Shown piece by piece: positions 1 to 12,105 of a stretch of 64,000 nucleotides of DNA. The notes beneath the pieces are model-generated. The model did no database searches, had not been told where the DNA came from, and worked only from the letters and a program-made list of their open reading frames with translations. Source of the DNA: Cololabis saira (lineage: Eukaryota > Chordata > Actinopteri > Beloniformes > Belonidae); contig NC_084599.1 in the NCBI RefSeq assembly GCF_033807715.1, positions 28,814,625-28,878,624 of the forward strand, in the 5' to 3' direction. Both the position numbers and the translations under genes were made by a program. Each line of letters opens with the position of its first letter. Positions within the stretch are counted from its first letter, which is position 1.

Positions 1-130
1 AAGTTTCCCGTAGGTGTGAGTGTGAGTGTGCATATATATGTGGCCCTGTGATAGACTGGCGGCCAGTTTGTACCCTCTCACATATAATGAGCTGGGATAG
101 ACTCCAGCAGAACCCCACACATCTACCCTT
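1..130. repeat. Tail-like fragment of a dispersed fish repeat
   Basis: The text around 45-115 (a 'gatagactggcggccag' phrase, then 'gctgggatagactccagc') resembles a phrase common in fish retroposon tails. Recognition is from memory of the pattern; no terminal structure or target-site duplication is visible, so class and limits are uncertain. Confidence 0.35.
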
Positions 131-319
131 TATGCCTGTGTACCCTCTGACTGCATACGTTAATGTTTTGTAGAGGAGATTAAAATAAAACGTATTTTTC
201 GATTTTTTATTGTTCATGTTTTCAGGGCTTTTAAAGATGTAAACATTTGATGAATATGGTATGTCTTTTTCAATGTAATTTTGTCCCAAGAATGTAATTT
301 TCTAACTCTGACCCCCTCC

Positions 320-975
320 AGCATAGAGATGGCTAAGAAGAAGCTGGAAAAAAACCACTTGCGTAGGGAAAACTTACGGTGACATAAAAAATGCTGTTAC
401 TGAGGAAAAAACAAGAAATGCTGAGGAATTATGGAATGTAGCCAGACAGGAATACCTGTTAACAGGTGAGGTGACTCCATGAACACAGATGTGAACTGAA
501 GCAGTTCTCAGAAACAGTGGTTGTACAACTAAATATTAGTTCAGTGATCCACAGGAAAGTTTAATTTGCAACCATTTCTCAATTTATACAGTAAATGTTT
601 ACATTTGTAAAGAAAAACACAGACACTGCTTGTTTTGAACTGAATCATATTTAGTTTTTCTCCTCTTGTGTAAAATAATTTGTAAAAAGTAACAAATGTG
701 ATCATTTTTCTTCATGTTTGGATTTCGTCCAGTGCTCCCGATCCCTTTCCGTGTTTGGAAATGAAAGCTATTGCAAGGATTTTGACCATTATCCACTTAA
801 ATACATTTTTCAAACACACCACTATCCGTTTTACAGGACACAGAAAATTCCTGCTACCAATGCTCCACCTCTGTTAGCTAACAGGATTGAACCCAGGACA
901 GGTCTTGCCCTGATGGACCAGAACTACCCAATGATCCACTCTGCTCCCTCTAGTACTGAATTCACGGGGACATAT
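320..975 (+). pseudogene. Possible decayed or unrecognised exons
   Basis: Two stretches look exon-like. The first, about 320-463, follows a CAG acceptor and ends before GTGAGG. It reads as a charged helical peptide (KKKLEKNHLRREN), then after a frame change as a second coding-like peptide ending EYLLTG. The second, about 837-975, follows TTACAG and reads TQKIPATNAPPLLANRIEP and onward, open to the stop at 999. No frame carries the first through without a stop, and the visible splice phases of the two do not agree. I do not recognise the family. It may be a relic gene, a badly read real gene, or chance. Confidence 0.25.
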
Positions 976-2207
976 TTCTATTTTTCTGTAACTGTGTGAA
1001 ACCTTAAAAACACAGTGTTGTAGAAATTACCCAGATCATCACCAACCTGTATTAGGAATCCTCTTAGAACAAGGGTACGTAGTGCTGTCTGTCTTCTGGT
1101 GGAAAGAACAGATTACGTTTAGGATAATTCAACATTGATAATTACAATACAAACATAAAAGGGAACGTGGAAATAGTTGTATCTACATGTTTTTGTTTTT
1201 GACAGTGCAGTGAAGTCCTATTCAGATCTAGTACAGTTTATCATGAGCAAAGGACCTAGTGTCTGAACAGTACTGCTAATTGCCACCAGTTCTTAAACTA
1301 CTATATTTATGCTCATTTATACCCAACAAAAATTGAAATTATAAAACATTTAGTAGACTTGCCTCCTGTATGTGTGTATGTATATGCTTATTTACTGAGT
1401 TTACTCACATTGTTGTGAGCCATTCATAATCCCCCTCCACTACACTAGTGTTGAGATCACGAAGTAGTGAATTTCAGGAAAACGTTGTTATTTTTGTTGT
1501 TGCATCCACCACGAAAACATTTTCCCAAAGTTATATCTCAGTTCTGACTCTGTTCACAGACATTTATTGGTTCTCTTGTGAGGTTTTTGTGTCTCAATTA
1601 GTGGCTTTATTTTGGTCTCTGTAGTGTCATTTGATCAAATTCTATTTTGATTAATATCTAACTGATGTCTGTTTAAGTAGTTTCCAACCAACACTCTTGA
1701 CATGAGATTCCTCCAGGTCTCAGGGGATTATATTGGCTCTATTCCAGGAAACAGCACAGGGCATTAGTTCAGCATACTTCTTCTCTCAAATCCCTCAACT
1801 TCTTTTACACCAAAAGTTTTACAGTTTGCTGTGCCAGGATGAACATATCTGTTGGAATGCATTTACTGTCATTTCTGTTTTCAGTAGAATCAAGCAGGTT
1901 CTGCTCTGACTTCCACTGGTGTCTCAGATGGCAGCTTTTTTGGCAAAGTGATTCTTGCTGAATCACTTTGTTATGAAAAGGATGCTCAGAGTTATCTATT
2001 ATTTTTCATTATATTTTTCATTTTATAAAGCATCCTTCTTTGCACAGACATCCCTAGGGGTTAAGAATAATCCCCAAAACGGGGACTTCATCAGCTTTTT
2101 ACGTTTTCTTTTGGTTTGGCATTGGCTCTGATGCCGCTACCCCAACAGATGACTCTTCACCACAAACTTATAGAAGATATACGACATCTTTCTGTTTACT
2201 TCTTGAG

Positions 2208-2325
<118 letters not shown>

Positions 2326-2598
2326 TATATACACATGCATGATTATATTCCTGGTTCTCCTAAAATCCACAATCACATCCTTTGTCTTGTCCACTTTCTA
2401 GAAGAGATGATTGTCCCAATACCCTGCAAAGAACCAGTCCACCGGTTCTCTGTACTCAGCCTCTTGTCAACAACTGATAACCCGACAGCTGTGCATGATT
2501 ACACTCTATTGCATTTCATAAATGCCAACTACGTTGTTTAAATTCAATATTCAGACTTGTCTGTAAAAATGTAGCTATATTACTATACACATAGCAGC

Positions 2599-2632
2599 AT
2601 GATAATAATAATAATAATAATAATAATAATAT
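2599..2632. repeat. (AAT)n microsatellite
   Basis: A short run of ATA/AAT trinucleotides in otherwise AT-rich intergenic DNA. Confidence 0.85.
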
Positions 2633-2710
2633 ATCTAATTTAATAGCCACCTCTCAAGATACTTAAGGTTGCCATACAAGCAGTAAAAAGTATGACATTC
2701 AGGTAACTTA

Positions 2711-3051
2711 AAGGAGCATGAGGCAGGATTGAGGCAGGATTTATGAAAAAAAATTGTATATACATTTTAAGTTTTCTAGTAATATTAGGGGGAAGGTGGC
2801 TCAGTTGGTAGAGCGTTCGCCCATGAACCTGAAGGTCAGTGGTTCAAACCCTAGTGCTGCAAAATGTGCTGCAATTCCGGGCCGGAATTTCCCACGCTGT
2901 CCCACGCTGTCCTGCGGATGTGACGTCACATGACGCTGCATGCACGTTCTCCCGTGCCGGCTTCGCTGTTGGCTGCAGTAACCCCAACAGCCGTCATGGC
3001 GAAGGGTGGCGCTAGAGAGTCTCATTTCTTAAAAGGAGCCTCATGCTCCTT
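2711..3051. mobile_element. TA-flanked MITE with AAGGAGC ends, copy 1
   Basis: The ends are inverted repeats: AAGGAGCATGAGGC at the left and its complement at 3038-3051. TA dinucleotides flank at 2709-2710 and 3052-3053. The interior shares long stretches with the element at 8224-9061 (the 'gtgctgcaa', 'cacgctgtcctgc' and 'ggtggcgctagagag' segments). It carries a tRNA-like SINE head at about 2790-2855 that the other copy lacks. No coding capacity; mobilised in trans if at all. Confidence 0.75.
2790..2855 (+). repeat. tRNA-like SINE head
   Basis: The A box (TGGCTCAGTTGG) and a degenerate B box (GGTTCAAACCC) are spaced as in a tRNA, with CCCATGA in the anticodon-loop position. A nearly identical head is in the SINE at 6399-6673 on the other strand, so this is a retroposon fragment, not a working tRNA gene. 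Here it is fused to MITE sequence with no SINE tail. Confidence 0.7.
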
Positions 3052-3054
3052 TAT

Positions 3055-3410
3055 TATTATTCGGCCATGGCACCAAGAGACTTTTCTTTAAGTTGCGACA
3101 TGATACAGGTGTGTACCGATTTTCGTGCATGTACGTCAAACCGTATTGTGGGGCTTGAGGCACGAAGTTTTCTAGGAGTCGCTGTTGAGCCGTTAGGCCA
3201 CGCCCATTAATGCAAACCATTAAATATCAAATTTTTCCCCAGGCCTGGCTTGCGTGCAAAATTTGGTGACTTTTGGGCCACGTTTAGGGGGGCAAAAAGG
3301 CCCTCATTTCGTCGAAATAAGGAAAATAAAAATAACGTGGAAAATAAAAAATTCCTACAAATACAATAGGGCCTTTGCACTGTAAGTGCTCGGGCCCTAA
3401 TACATAATAG
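3055..3410. repeat. Probable dispersed repeat
   Basis: The segment runs from 'attcggccatggcacc' to 'gtgctcgggccctaata', a phrase pair I know as a common unclassified fish repeat. Short peptides on the minus strand here are not convincing. Limits are approximate. Confidence 0.35.
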
Positions 3411-4228
3411 TGACAAGTTATTTAACTTCATAGTAATGTAAAAAAAATACTGAATTTCTGTAAGTAATTAATGACACTTCTCATTTCTGGGAAAAAAAAA
3501 AAAGTTGTATGGCTAGATAAGACTACCGGTAGGTTAACTTTCACAGATTATAAGATATATATGAAAATAACCTTTTCAGGACTGTGAAATGGCTTTTTTT
3601 AGGATGATTACTCATACAGCTGCAAACCTTTATATTTTAAATCCACTGCTGAGACCACAGACAGAGATAATCCATTTTAAGTGCAATGAATACTTCACCT
3701 TAAGACAGTCAAGAGCTCTATAAACCAAGCAGTGAGGGCCAGAGCATCCCATGATTCACTTTACACTGAACGGCATACCAGCCAGTTTGGAGTTTCCAAG
3801 CCCTGGTATCACATTGTTATTTACCGTCCGTAGGCTCCTTAATGTTTGCAACAAAGATGAGCAGCAGCCATTTAGCTCTCAGAGGGGTGTTGTGTTTTGT
3901 CTTTTAAGGTCAGTTCCAGACGGAAACCCATCTCTGCTGCTCCTCAGCGTAAACACAAATCACGCTGTAATACATTTCTGAGGCTAAGGAATTGGAGCAG
4001 ACTAAGTGCAGTGACGTACCATGTGTTACAGTTGTTCGTCACCTGCTGTTCTCACAACCATTTACAGTCATCTCTGTTTGGGACAAGGCTAAGCGCTGTG
4101 AAAAGTACACAGAAGGTTTTTTTTTTTCATGAGGAAAATGTAAACTACAAGGCACTGGAACAAATACTGGATGACATCTTTTGTAGTTCAGGTTACCTGC
4201 CTTTTTGTTTCCAAGGAGTTTCCAAAGA

Positions 4229-4378
<150 letters not shown>

Positions 4379-4414
4379 AATAATTATAAAATAAATATAT
4401 ACAGTATTTGTACA

Positions 4415-4415
<1 letters not shown>

Positions 4416-4474
<59 letters not shown>
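4416..4474. repeat. (TA)n microsatellite
   Basis: A second TA run 40 bases beyond the preceding hairpin. Nothing else is visible between here and 6.3 kb apart from AT-rich intergenic sequence and a fish-repeat-like phrase near 4831-4975. Confidence 0.95.
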
Positions 4475-4478
<4 letters not shown>

Positions 4479-6314
4479 CTTTTGAAATTAATAATTTCTT
4501 TTGAAACTACTGCAATATTTTACAATATTTCTGAGGTATTTCTGTTACAGTGCATAATAGCAACAAATGTACATGCATAAATAATAAAGAAAAATATTCA
4601 CAATTATATTTATTATATGAACAAAAAAAAACATTTTGAGATCTACACAGAAATTTGTTACGTGTTGCGCAATAGTTTCCTAAAAAATAGGTTTTTTTCT
4701 AAAGGCGAAAAATACTACTGAATTGTGGAGTTAAACCGTTAAATAATTTATAATTTTAAGATCATTTGAAATCAGGCCTCCATGATGCATTGGAGTACAA
4801 GCAAACCTGTAACACTGTGATGTTTTAAACATCCATTCACCCGTCATCTACCAACTTATTCCTCCTCAGAGATCCGCTGGCGCCTACCCCAGCTCTCTTT
4901 GGGTGAACGGCCCGCTGCCAGGATTGGAACCACTTTCTGTGAGGCAACAGTGCCACCAAGCTACTATGTGGCCCATTATAAACAGATACATTAAAATATA
5001 TTAGCTACAAACTAGATTGCTGAGGAATAATTGATGAGAACTAATAAAACTGGATTACATTTGTGAAGAATGAATGTTAAATGCAAGATTGCAGATGTTA
5101 AAGGGCTACACACAAGCTCAGTGTCTTATTTATTATTTGTCTTATTCTTAGGCCTATTTAACTGTCTTGGATTGTGTTTGTTGAAGGATTGGATTTATTT
5201 AAGGAAATGTATCTTGTGTAAGTATCATATCATGAATGTATTTATTTATTTGTGGGTAGCTTAAGCACCACTTAAAATCAAGGGATCAGCACATGCTGGC
5301 GGCTGGTGGAGCAGCTCACTAGGCCGTTTGGAAGTTTGACCCCAACACTGAATGATGATTAATATCATTAATAGGTCAATGACATAGACTTTGTATAAGG
5401 TCAAAGTTATTGGAGTATATGGATTGGTTTTGTGCAGAGTCAGAGTGATGGAGATTGGAGGATTACTACAAAAGCACCCGCCTCATTTTTCACCTGGTAG
5501 CTTTGCAAACTTTACCAGAGACATCCAGCATAAACAGATATCACTGATGCAATTTATCAATGCTTGATTGAGCCACTGTGGCTTCATCTCAGCTTCCTGG
5601 CAGTAGATAGCTTCATGTGTCTCTTAAAGTATAAGTTGCAAGATTTGACATGTGGAAGATAACCACCGGGATGTTTCCTCTCAGCTGTTTGTTTCAGTTA
5701 AAATTGAACCCCTTTCTATCCTGTTATTTAACCCAATTTAAGTTGCTCTGTTTGGTAAAGTCTGCAACAATAATAAAAAAAAAATGTTTTAATTTCGTTC
5801 AGGCAGCTTAATGATTTTTTCTCTCACTCGGCATTTAAAGAAATTCACCGGAAATGTTTTTCCAGTATCAGTGCACAAACATTTTCTTTCCAAGGAAAAA
5901 GTCGGTTTTGACATTGACTCATGTTTGTACAGTAGCGGACAGGGAACAGTGCATCACCACAGCTGGGTTATTTAAATCACACTGACATTTCTCTAGAAAG
6001 CCCTCCTTCAGACCTCAACTTGACCTACTATTCCACACTCAGTTGAACTGAGGCTGCAGCAAACATCACCCCTCTGTGGTGAGCTTGAGATGATAGTTGG
6101 AGGGATTTTCTCTCTCTACTGTGCGTGTATTGGCCAGAACATCCAATACTTCCATCCTGTCTTTCAGGCAGTGGCATCAATGGCAAGGTTACGAGTCACA
6201 GAACTTAACTAGAGTATCAATCAACACGTCCAGCAAATACTCATCACAGAAGTCTGCTATGTAGCCTATCTGTGTGGTCAAAAAAATTGGAACTTTTTCA
6301 AATGCAGTCTCGCT

Positions 6315-6994
6315 CACTGCAAAAACTAAAAATCTTACCAGGAATATTTGTCTTATTTCTAGTTAAAATGTCTCATTTTTAGTCAAAAAATCTCATTATG
6401 GTAAATGGCTTACACTTATATAGCGCTTTCCAGCTGTACTCCTACAGCCCCAAAGCGCTTTACACTGCAAACATTCACCCACACACGCACACATTCACAC
6501 ACCGGTCGTCGGCGGAGCTGCCATAGACAACGGCGCTGGCCTGACAACCGGGAGCAACCGGGGGATTCAGTGTCTTGCCCAAGGACACTTTGGTGGACAC
6601 AGGCGGAACTAGGGTTCGAACCACTGACCTTCAGGTTCATGGGCGAACGCTCTACCAACTGAGCCACCTTCCCCATTACACTTAAAACAAGAGTCATCAC
6701 CAGAAAAATAACTTGTTATTTGACCATTTTCACCTGTTTCAAGTAAATTTTCACTTGAAATAAGTAGAAAGATCTGCCAGTGGGACAAGATTTATCTTCT
6801 CATTACAAGCAAAAAAATCTTGTTCCATTGGCAGATTTTTCTACTTATTTTAAGTGAAAATCTACTTGAAACAGGTGAAAATGGTTGTTTTTGAGTCTTG
6901 TCTTAAATGTAATGAGATTTTTTTTACTAAAAATTAGACATTTTAACTAGAAATAAGACAAATATTCTTGTTAAGATTTTGAGTTTTTGCAGTG
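6315..6994. mobile_element. Foldback MITE (CACTGCAAAAACT ends), split by a SINE
   Basis: The element begins CACTGCAAAAACT and ends with the complement at 6982-6994. Its arms are inverted copies of one another for well over 150 bp. Relatives lie at 32,101-32,666 and 34,164-34,480. Comparison with those shows that 6399-6673 is a later insertion. No open frame of note. Confidence 0.8.
6399..6673 (-). mobile_element. tRNA-derived SINE
   Basis: Read on the minus strand it starts with a tRNA-like head (A box TGGCTCAGTTGG; B box GGTTCGAACCC). A body follows, with the tail 'aagcgctatataagtgtaag', a typical fish SINE ending. A CATTA duplication is at 6394-6398 and 6674-6678. It interrupts the foldback MITE at a point that is continuous in the other copies. 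Confidence 0.8.
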
Positions 6995-7399
6995 TATAAT
7001 AACTAGTGAAATCGATCATGTTGTTCTGATTTGCATTTGTAGTTATTCTATATGTATTAAGTAATAGAATAATCAATACAAAGAGACACAGAGTAATTCC
7101 ATAAATGTATTAAAAAGAACAAACATTTACATTTAACCCTTGAAGCCAAGGTGTGACGCCCCTGCTGTCAGGCATCTGGGTGGTTCATTACTTTAGGGCC
7201 AGCCCCATCCCTCATCTGACAGCTGTGCATAAAGACGTCTGTGTTGAATATCTGGATTACTGGAACACAGAAGCCACGATACATCCCCTGCCTCCTTATC
7301 ATTTGTTGCAAGGGGGCTAAATAGGAAATGCTCTCTCAAACCCACAGCAGACCAACGGAAATATTTCTAGTAGACGCGAGCCTTTGGGTGCATTTGGCG

Positions 7400-8209
7400 A
7401 TGGAGAGCCCAAACTTTACGCACGGATCTGCGTCCTCAAATGAGTCTCGAACTGTGAAAGCAATCGCTTTACCGATGTTTATGTTTGCTGGTGGTGCGAT
7501 TGGCAATTTGATAGCAATTGTGGTTCTTTCAGTGTCCCGGCAGGAGAGGAAGTCCTCCGCTTTCTACGCGCTGGTGCGCGGTCTGGCTGTGACGGACCTG
7601 CTGGGCACATGTCTGGCCAGCCCGTTAACCATCGCCACTTACCTGGACCAGCACGTGCTGGGGGGCCGGCACTTCTGTGAATTTCACTCATTTTTGTTGC
7701 TGTTTTTCGGCGTGACCGGACTGAGCATCATTTGCGCCATGGCGGCCGAGCGGTACCTGGCCATCTGCTGCCCGTACACCTACCAGCGCTGGGGGGTGGA
7801 CCGGCGCTTTGCGCAAAAGTTCCTTTTCTCCATCTACATCAGTCACATCTTGTTCTGCTGCATGCCCGTGATGGGCATGGCCCGGAGCGAGCTGCAGCCG
7901 TCCGGCACCTGGTGCTTCATCGCCTGGAGGACGCGGGAGGCGGCGCCCAGCGCCTACTCCGCCCTGTACGGCGCGGCCAGCCTGCTGCTGATCGTGGGCA
8001 CCATCGTGCTGAACCTGGCGGTGTGCGGAGCGCTGCTGCTCATGCGCCGCAGGACCGTGCGGGCCCGGGGGCCCGGGGCCCGGGGGCCCGGGGCCAGGAA
8101 CAGTGTCCGGGAGAGGTGGAGGGCGCTGTCCTCGGCCGCAGAGACGCAGATGATCGCGGTGCTGGTCACGACCTCCGCGGTGGTGCTGGCCTGCTCCGCC
8201 CCGCTGGTG
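7400..8209 (+). CDS. ptger4: ptger4 coding exon 1 (TM1 to TM6)
   Basis: It ends at CTG GTG before the donor GTGAGT (8210-8215). Reading on would add only VSPR and a stop. The third intracellular loop has a local GC-rich repeat (about 8058-8096) giving two tandem GPGAR units. Confidence 0.92.
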
Positions 8210-11200
8210 GTGAGTCCACGTTAAAGGAGCTTGAGGCAGGATTTATGAAAAAAATCCGTATACGTTTTAAGTTTTCTAGTAATAATGTCAGATGAAGCGT
8301 TCCAAACCCAAAAGAATGAGCCCTCTAGTGTATCTCTCCTTTGCCTTGAACAGGCTGTGTGCTGCAAAATGTGCTGCAATTCGGTCCGAATTTCCCACGC
8401 TGTCCTGCAGATGTGACGTCAAATGACGCTGCATGTGCGTTCTCCCCGTTCCCCCGTGCCGGTGTCGGTGCTTTTTTTTCCCACCTGCTTTTTTTTATCG
8501 GAGGTCTCCCGTAGCCTACGTGATGACGTTCCGTCTTGTGATTGGCTTTTGACCGTTTGCGTGAAAAGACCAGGAACAGAGTGACTACAGCAGCCGAGAG
8601 AGAGAGAGAAGTCATTGAAAGAAGGTCGTGTCGTGAACAGCAGTTATATGTTTCTTCTCCCTTTTACCTCCACTATGATCTGCTGCTTCTGACTTTACAG
8701 AAGTGTATGTCTCTATATGTTCTCATTGTTGAATCTGTAAATGTCTAAGCAAAATAGTCATAATACATTATATAAATATAATTAAAAAAATGTAACGTCA
8801 ACTAAGCGCTCACTGATTAATCCGCAATTGCCAAAAAAGACGTTTTGAATGTGAAGACATGGTGAAAAACTACCTTCCTAGCTTAACATGGCAAAAAAAT
8901 ACCATTGCGGGGAAAAAATGCACACTTCCGGGGAAAATATTTCAGCCCGATACAATCTGGTACCCACACCGGCTTCACTGTTGGCTGCAGTACCCCCAAC
9001 GGCCGTCGTGGTGAAGGGTGGCGCTAGAGAGTCTCATTTCTTAAAAGGAGCCTCAAGCTTTCACAGGTTGTTGCATAGTAGTTGCAACATTTCACTGGTC
9101 AGTACCACTCAAGGTGACAAACCTTATGATTTTTGAAAAGATCCATGTCTGTAGATCAGTGGTTCCCAACCTTTTTTCCTTGGAGCCCCCCCTACTTGTG
9201 TCTAAAATCAGCCGGGCTCCCCAACCCGTACTAGCACCAAAATAGTCTTTAATTGAAAAAATGAACATTAATTATGTTTTTTTGATACATTTCTCTTTGG
9301 TTTACTCTGAATACACATGACTTTGTTTTTCTCCGATGTCACCAATGTATAAAATACGCAAAAAAAGGACATAAAAGGACATAAAAATATTTCTGAAAAA
9401 TGTCTCTTTTAATATGAGACCAACATTTTTTAACATTTTTCCTTTAACAACCTGTCGGAGTAGAGTTCAGAAATTTACTTTTTAGATGCTGGTGCATATC
9501 CTGGTTTAGAGTCATGTACAGGATATCTGATATTTCTGATAATGTTTCACAATATTGTCTTTGGTATCATTTTAAAGGGGGCATTTTAAGCATTCATTCA
9601 AGCTAAGATGTGAATCTTTTTGACCAACATAGAGGTCACTGCAGCTCTTTAAACTATAAACAACACACATCTTTACACAGGTTTCGCCTAAATGATATAC
9701 TATCTTTTAGCCCTGTGTAACCTAGGAACAACAGAGACACAAAATACAAAAACTGGAACACTCACAGGACCATAAGGATTCAGGAAATGTATAATACAGT
9801 ATACCCCATACTATACCATTGTTACAAGTCATTGTGAGCCTTAAAGGGGACCTATTATGGCATCTAATACCTATTTTAAACAGGCCTTGAATGTCTTAAA
9901 AACAAGCTTTTGATTGTTTTTGCTAAATAAATTAGAAATTCAGCCTCTGAACCATGTCTTTATCTTCCAATTCTCTAACATCATTATCTATGAGGGATTC
10001 TGAGTGGGCGGGGCTATGATAATGAGGAACTGTGCTGATTGGCTGCCTGAATGACGCAATACACCACTACGAAAAAATGGCGGAAGCTCCGGCCGGCGGA
10101 GTTACCGTGTCATAACTGCATGCGATGCGAGCGAGCGTCAGCGACAAAATCAATTCCATTGCTTTATTTTCTATTGGACTGTCCTAACTGGCCGCGAGCG
10201 ACGCAGCGCGCCGTTTTGAGCTGAACATTTGTCGGACGCCCGGCTGCTTCCATTTTCTTTCTATCGCTCGCATTGAAAGCCGGTTGAAAGCGCTGTAGAA
10301 AACAGTCATGGATGAGGAACGGCTGATCCAGTTAGTTGAAATGAGAAGTTATCTTTTTTTTTTTTTTTTTCTCTCTATATCGATATAATGAGGAGGTATC
10401 TCTATGATACCTCCTCATTTCACTACAAAAACCTCAATAAAGTGGCACCTGGCTGGAGGGAGATGGACAGAGAGCGTCAGATGTCACACAGAGAAAAACA
10501 GGATGGAATCTATAAGTTTTAAAACATCTGTTTCTCTTCATTGTCTACACCTAAAGAATAACTCAGCAAAATAGTCTAGTCCTACAAACCAGGATGTCGT
10601 CCTGCGTTGAGACTAACCACCAGTGTAGAATCTTATGAAAAAACCCTGATACCTTTAACAATTTCATAAAATCCTAACACAAGTTTGCAATAAGCAATGA
10701 GGCACAAATAAGCTTTTGATTGATTTTGAAACTGTTTATGTTCCATGACTGTTTGTTGGAATAAATTGTTCATACCATACTGTTTTTCAGCTAATGTGTA
10801 AAAAATGTGTTGTGCTGGAACTACTTTCCTTCTATACTGTATACTGTATCCCATAGTCCTATGCAAAGGCAAATTAACAGGATGGAGGCATTTATTAGGA
10901 AAAGGATAGTTTTTAGTTAAATTCAAACTGTTTTCCTTTCCAACTTCAAGTAGTCCTAAACTTGACTTTGCAAAGGTGAAAAGTTTTGTTGCTTTTTTAG
11001 ACGTATACACATTTTTACACTACTTACAAAATTTTGGAAATGTGATCCACATTTTGTCAGATTTCATAGAGCTGTTACACCTTAATAACTTGAGTTTTAC
11101 TTGAGCTGGAAAACCTCAACACTTCATGTACTGCTGCATGTAACACACCACTGTATCACATAAATTATTAACAGTGTGAGTTGTTCTAACTATGTTGTTC

Positions 11201-11523
11201 TCCTTAAGGTACGCGTGTTTGCCAACCGCTTCAAACATGATGACAAAGCGGACCTGGCAGCCATCAGGATTGCTTCAGTTAACCCCATCCTGGACCCGTG
11301 GATCTACATCCTCCTCAGGAGATCCCTTTTCCGAAAGTTACTCAGTTTATCAAGAAAACGCCGCAACACTTCCCCGCCTTCGCCACAAAGGAATCTGCTG
11401 TGTCCTGATATCATGAAGGAAAGCCATGTGTTCACCCGGCTCATGTGCAACGCAAGCATCATCACTTTGCCTGCTACTGCTAAGTTCGCTCAGTACGACA
11501 TGGAGGGTGTCCACCAGACCTAA
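7400..11523 (+). CDS. ptger4: Prostaglandin E2 receptor, EP4 type (two coding exons)
   Basis: Class A GPCR of the prostanoid family; EP4 receptors bind PGE2 at the plasma membrane and signal mainly through Gs and cAMP. Coding exons are 7400-8209 and 11209-11523, joined in phase 0 to read CSAPLVVRVFANRF. The split late in TM6 is where I recall the mammalian PTGER4 intron. Seen: two N-terminal glycosylation sequons (NFT, NES), seven hydrophobic segments, ERY at the end of TM3, GTWCFI in the second extracellular loop, and IRIASVNPILDPWIYILLR in TM7 with the arginine that contacts the ligand carboxylate. EP2 has a different TM7, so EP4 fits best. Length is 374 residues from the Met at 7400; an upstream in-frame ATG at 7328 would add 24, but the sequons lie just after 7400. 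The C-tail is about 60 residues, far shorter than in human EP4. Which fish EP4 paralogue this is cannot be decided here. Confidence 0.9.
8224..9061. mobile_element. TA-flanked MITE with AAGGAGC ends, copy 2, in the ptger4 intron
   Basis: The left end AAGGAGCTTGAGGC follows a TA at 8222-8223, and the right end near 9038-9060 carries the partly decayed complement (GGAGCCTCAAGCTT). It shares interior blocks with 2711-3051 but is about 500 bp longer (8470-8970). It begins 14 bases after the first intron base. Confidence 0.7.
9156..9450. repeat. Possible hAT-derived fragment
   Basis: 'cagtggttcccaacc' followed by a T run and 'cttggagccccccctac' resembles the terminus of hAT-type elements common in fish. 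The opposite end was not found, so limits and class are tentative. Confidence 0.35.
9840..10430. repeat. Probable non-autonomous element in the ptger4 intron
   Basis: It opens with 'ttaaaggggacctattatgg', a phrase I know as the end of a common fish MITE. The matching end was not seen. A short inverted pair, 'gaggaggtatc' and 'gatacctcctc', lies at 10,389-10,425. The rest of the intron to 11,208 shows no gene. Confidence 0.4.
11209..11523 (+). CDS. ptger4: ptger4 coding exon 2 (end of TM6, TM7, C-tail)
   Basis: The acceptor is TTCTCCTTAAG (ending 11208). The exon reads VRVFANRF, then TM7 and a basic, serine-containing tail, and ends in TAA at 11521-11523. The tail has SRKRRN just after TM7 and no long Ser/Thr-rich region. 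Confidence 0.92.
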   Translation, partial: VRVFANRFKHDDKADLAAIRIASVNPILDPWIYILLRRSLFRKLLSLSRKRRNTSPPSPQRNLLCPDIMKESHVFTRLMCNASIITLPATAKFAQYDMEGVHQT

Positions 11524-12105
11524 ATCTCTGCAAATTCAGCTCATATGCGATGTCTATGAGTGTTTGAAGCGAGTGCAGGGCTGACGAGTCTGTTTCGGAG
11601 TCTGCCAGTGAGAAAGACATATGAGGATGTCTGTGCAGACCTTCAACTTCTACTGTCAGAGTGGATGTAGAACTATTTATTAAAGAATGGTGGAAGAGCA
11701 CTGATATGTATTGACTTAAGTGCAATAACATGACACAAATGAGACTGCACTACTACTACTACTACAATACTACTGTCATTTAGCTTTTATCCAAAGCGAC
11801 TTACATCTGAGAGAACAACACAAGCACAAAATCACTACTACCTCTACAGGTAGATGTTCAGCTTTTTTCAGCTATTATTGTTAGAAACCATGATTTGTTT
11901 ATCGGAAATATCAGTTGTGGATGGACCATGACTCAAACTGCGCTTAATCTGAAACATTAGGGTGTTCTGGAAATCATCAAACTGTTCACCTAAACCTTTT
12001 AGAAAATTTGAACTATAAACTGTTTAAAATACATATATATATTTATTGTCAATTGATTTTACCCTCAGGTTTTTGATTGTTTCAATTAATTTTACTTTGG
12101 GGATC

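Noticed and set aside
2790..2855. Functional tRNA gene
   Set aside because: The same head occurs in a SINE; the B box is damaged and no terminator run follows at tRNA distance.
8207..8224. Receptor ending at the exon 1 read-through stop (VSPR)
   Set aside because: It would lack TM7; a consensus donor lies there and a matching exon 2 is present.
7400..11523. EP2 or prostacyclin receptor
   Set aside because: The TM7 text IRIASVNPILDPWIY and the exon junction are EP4-like.
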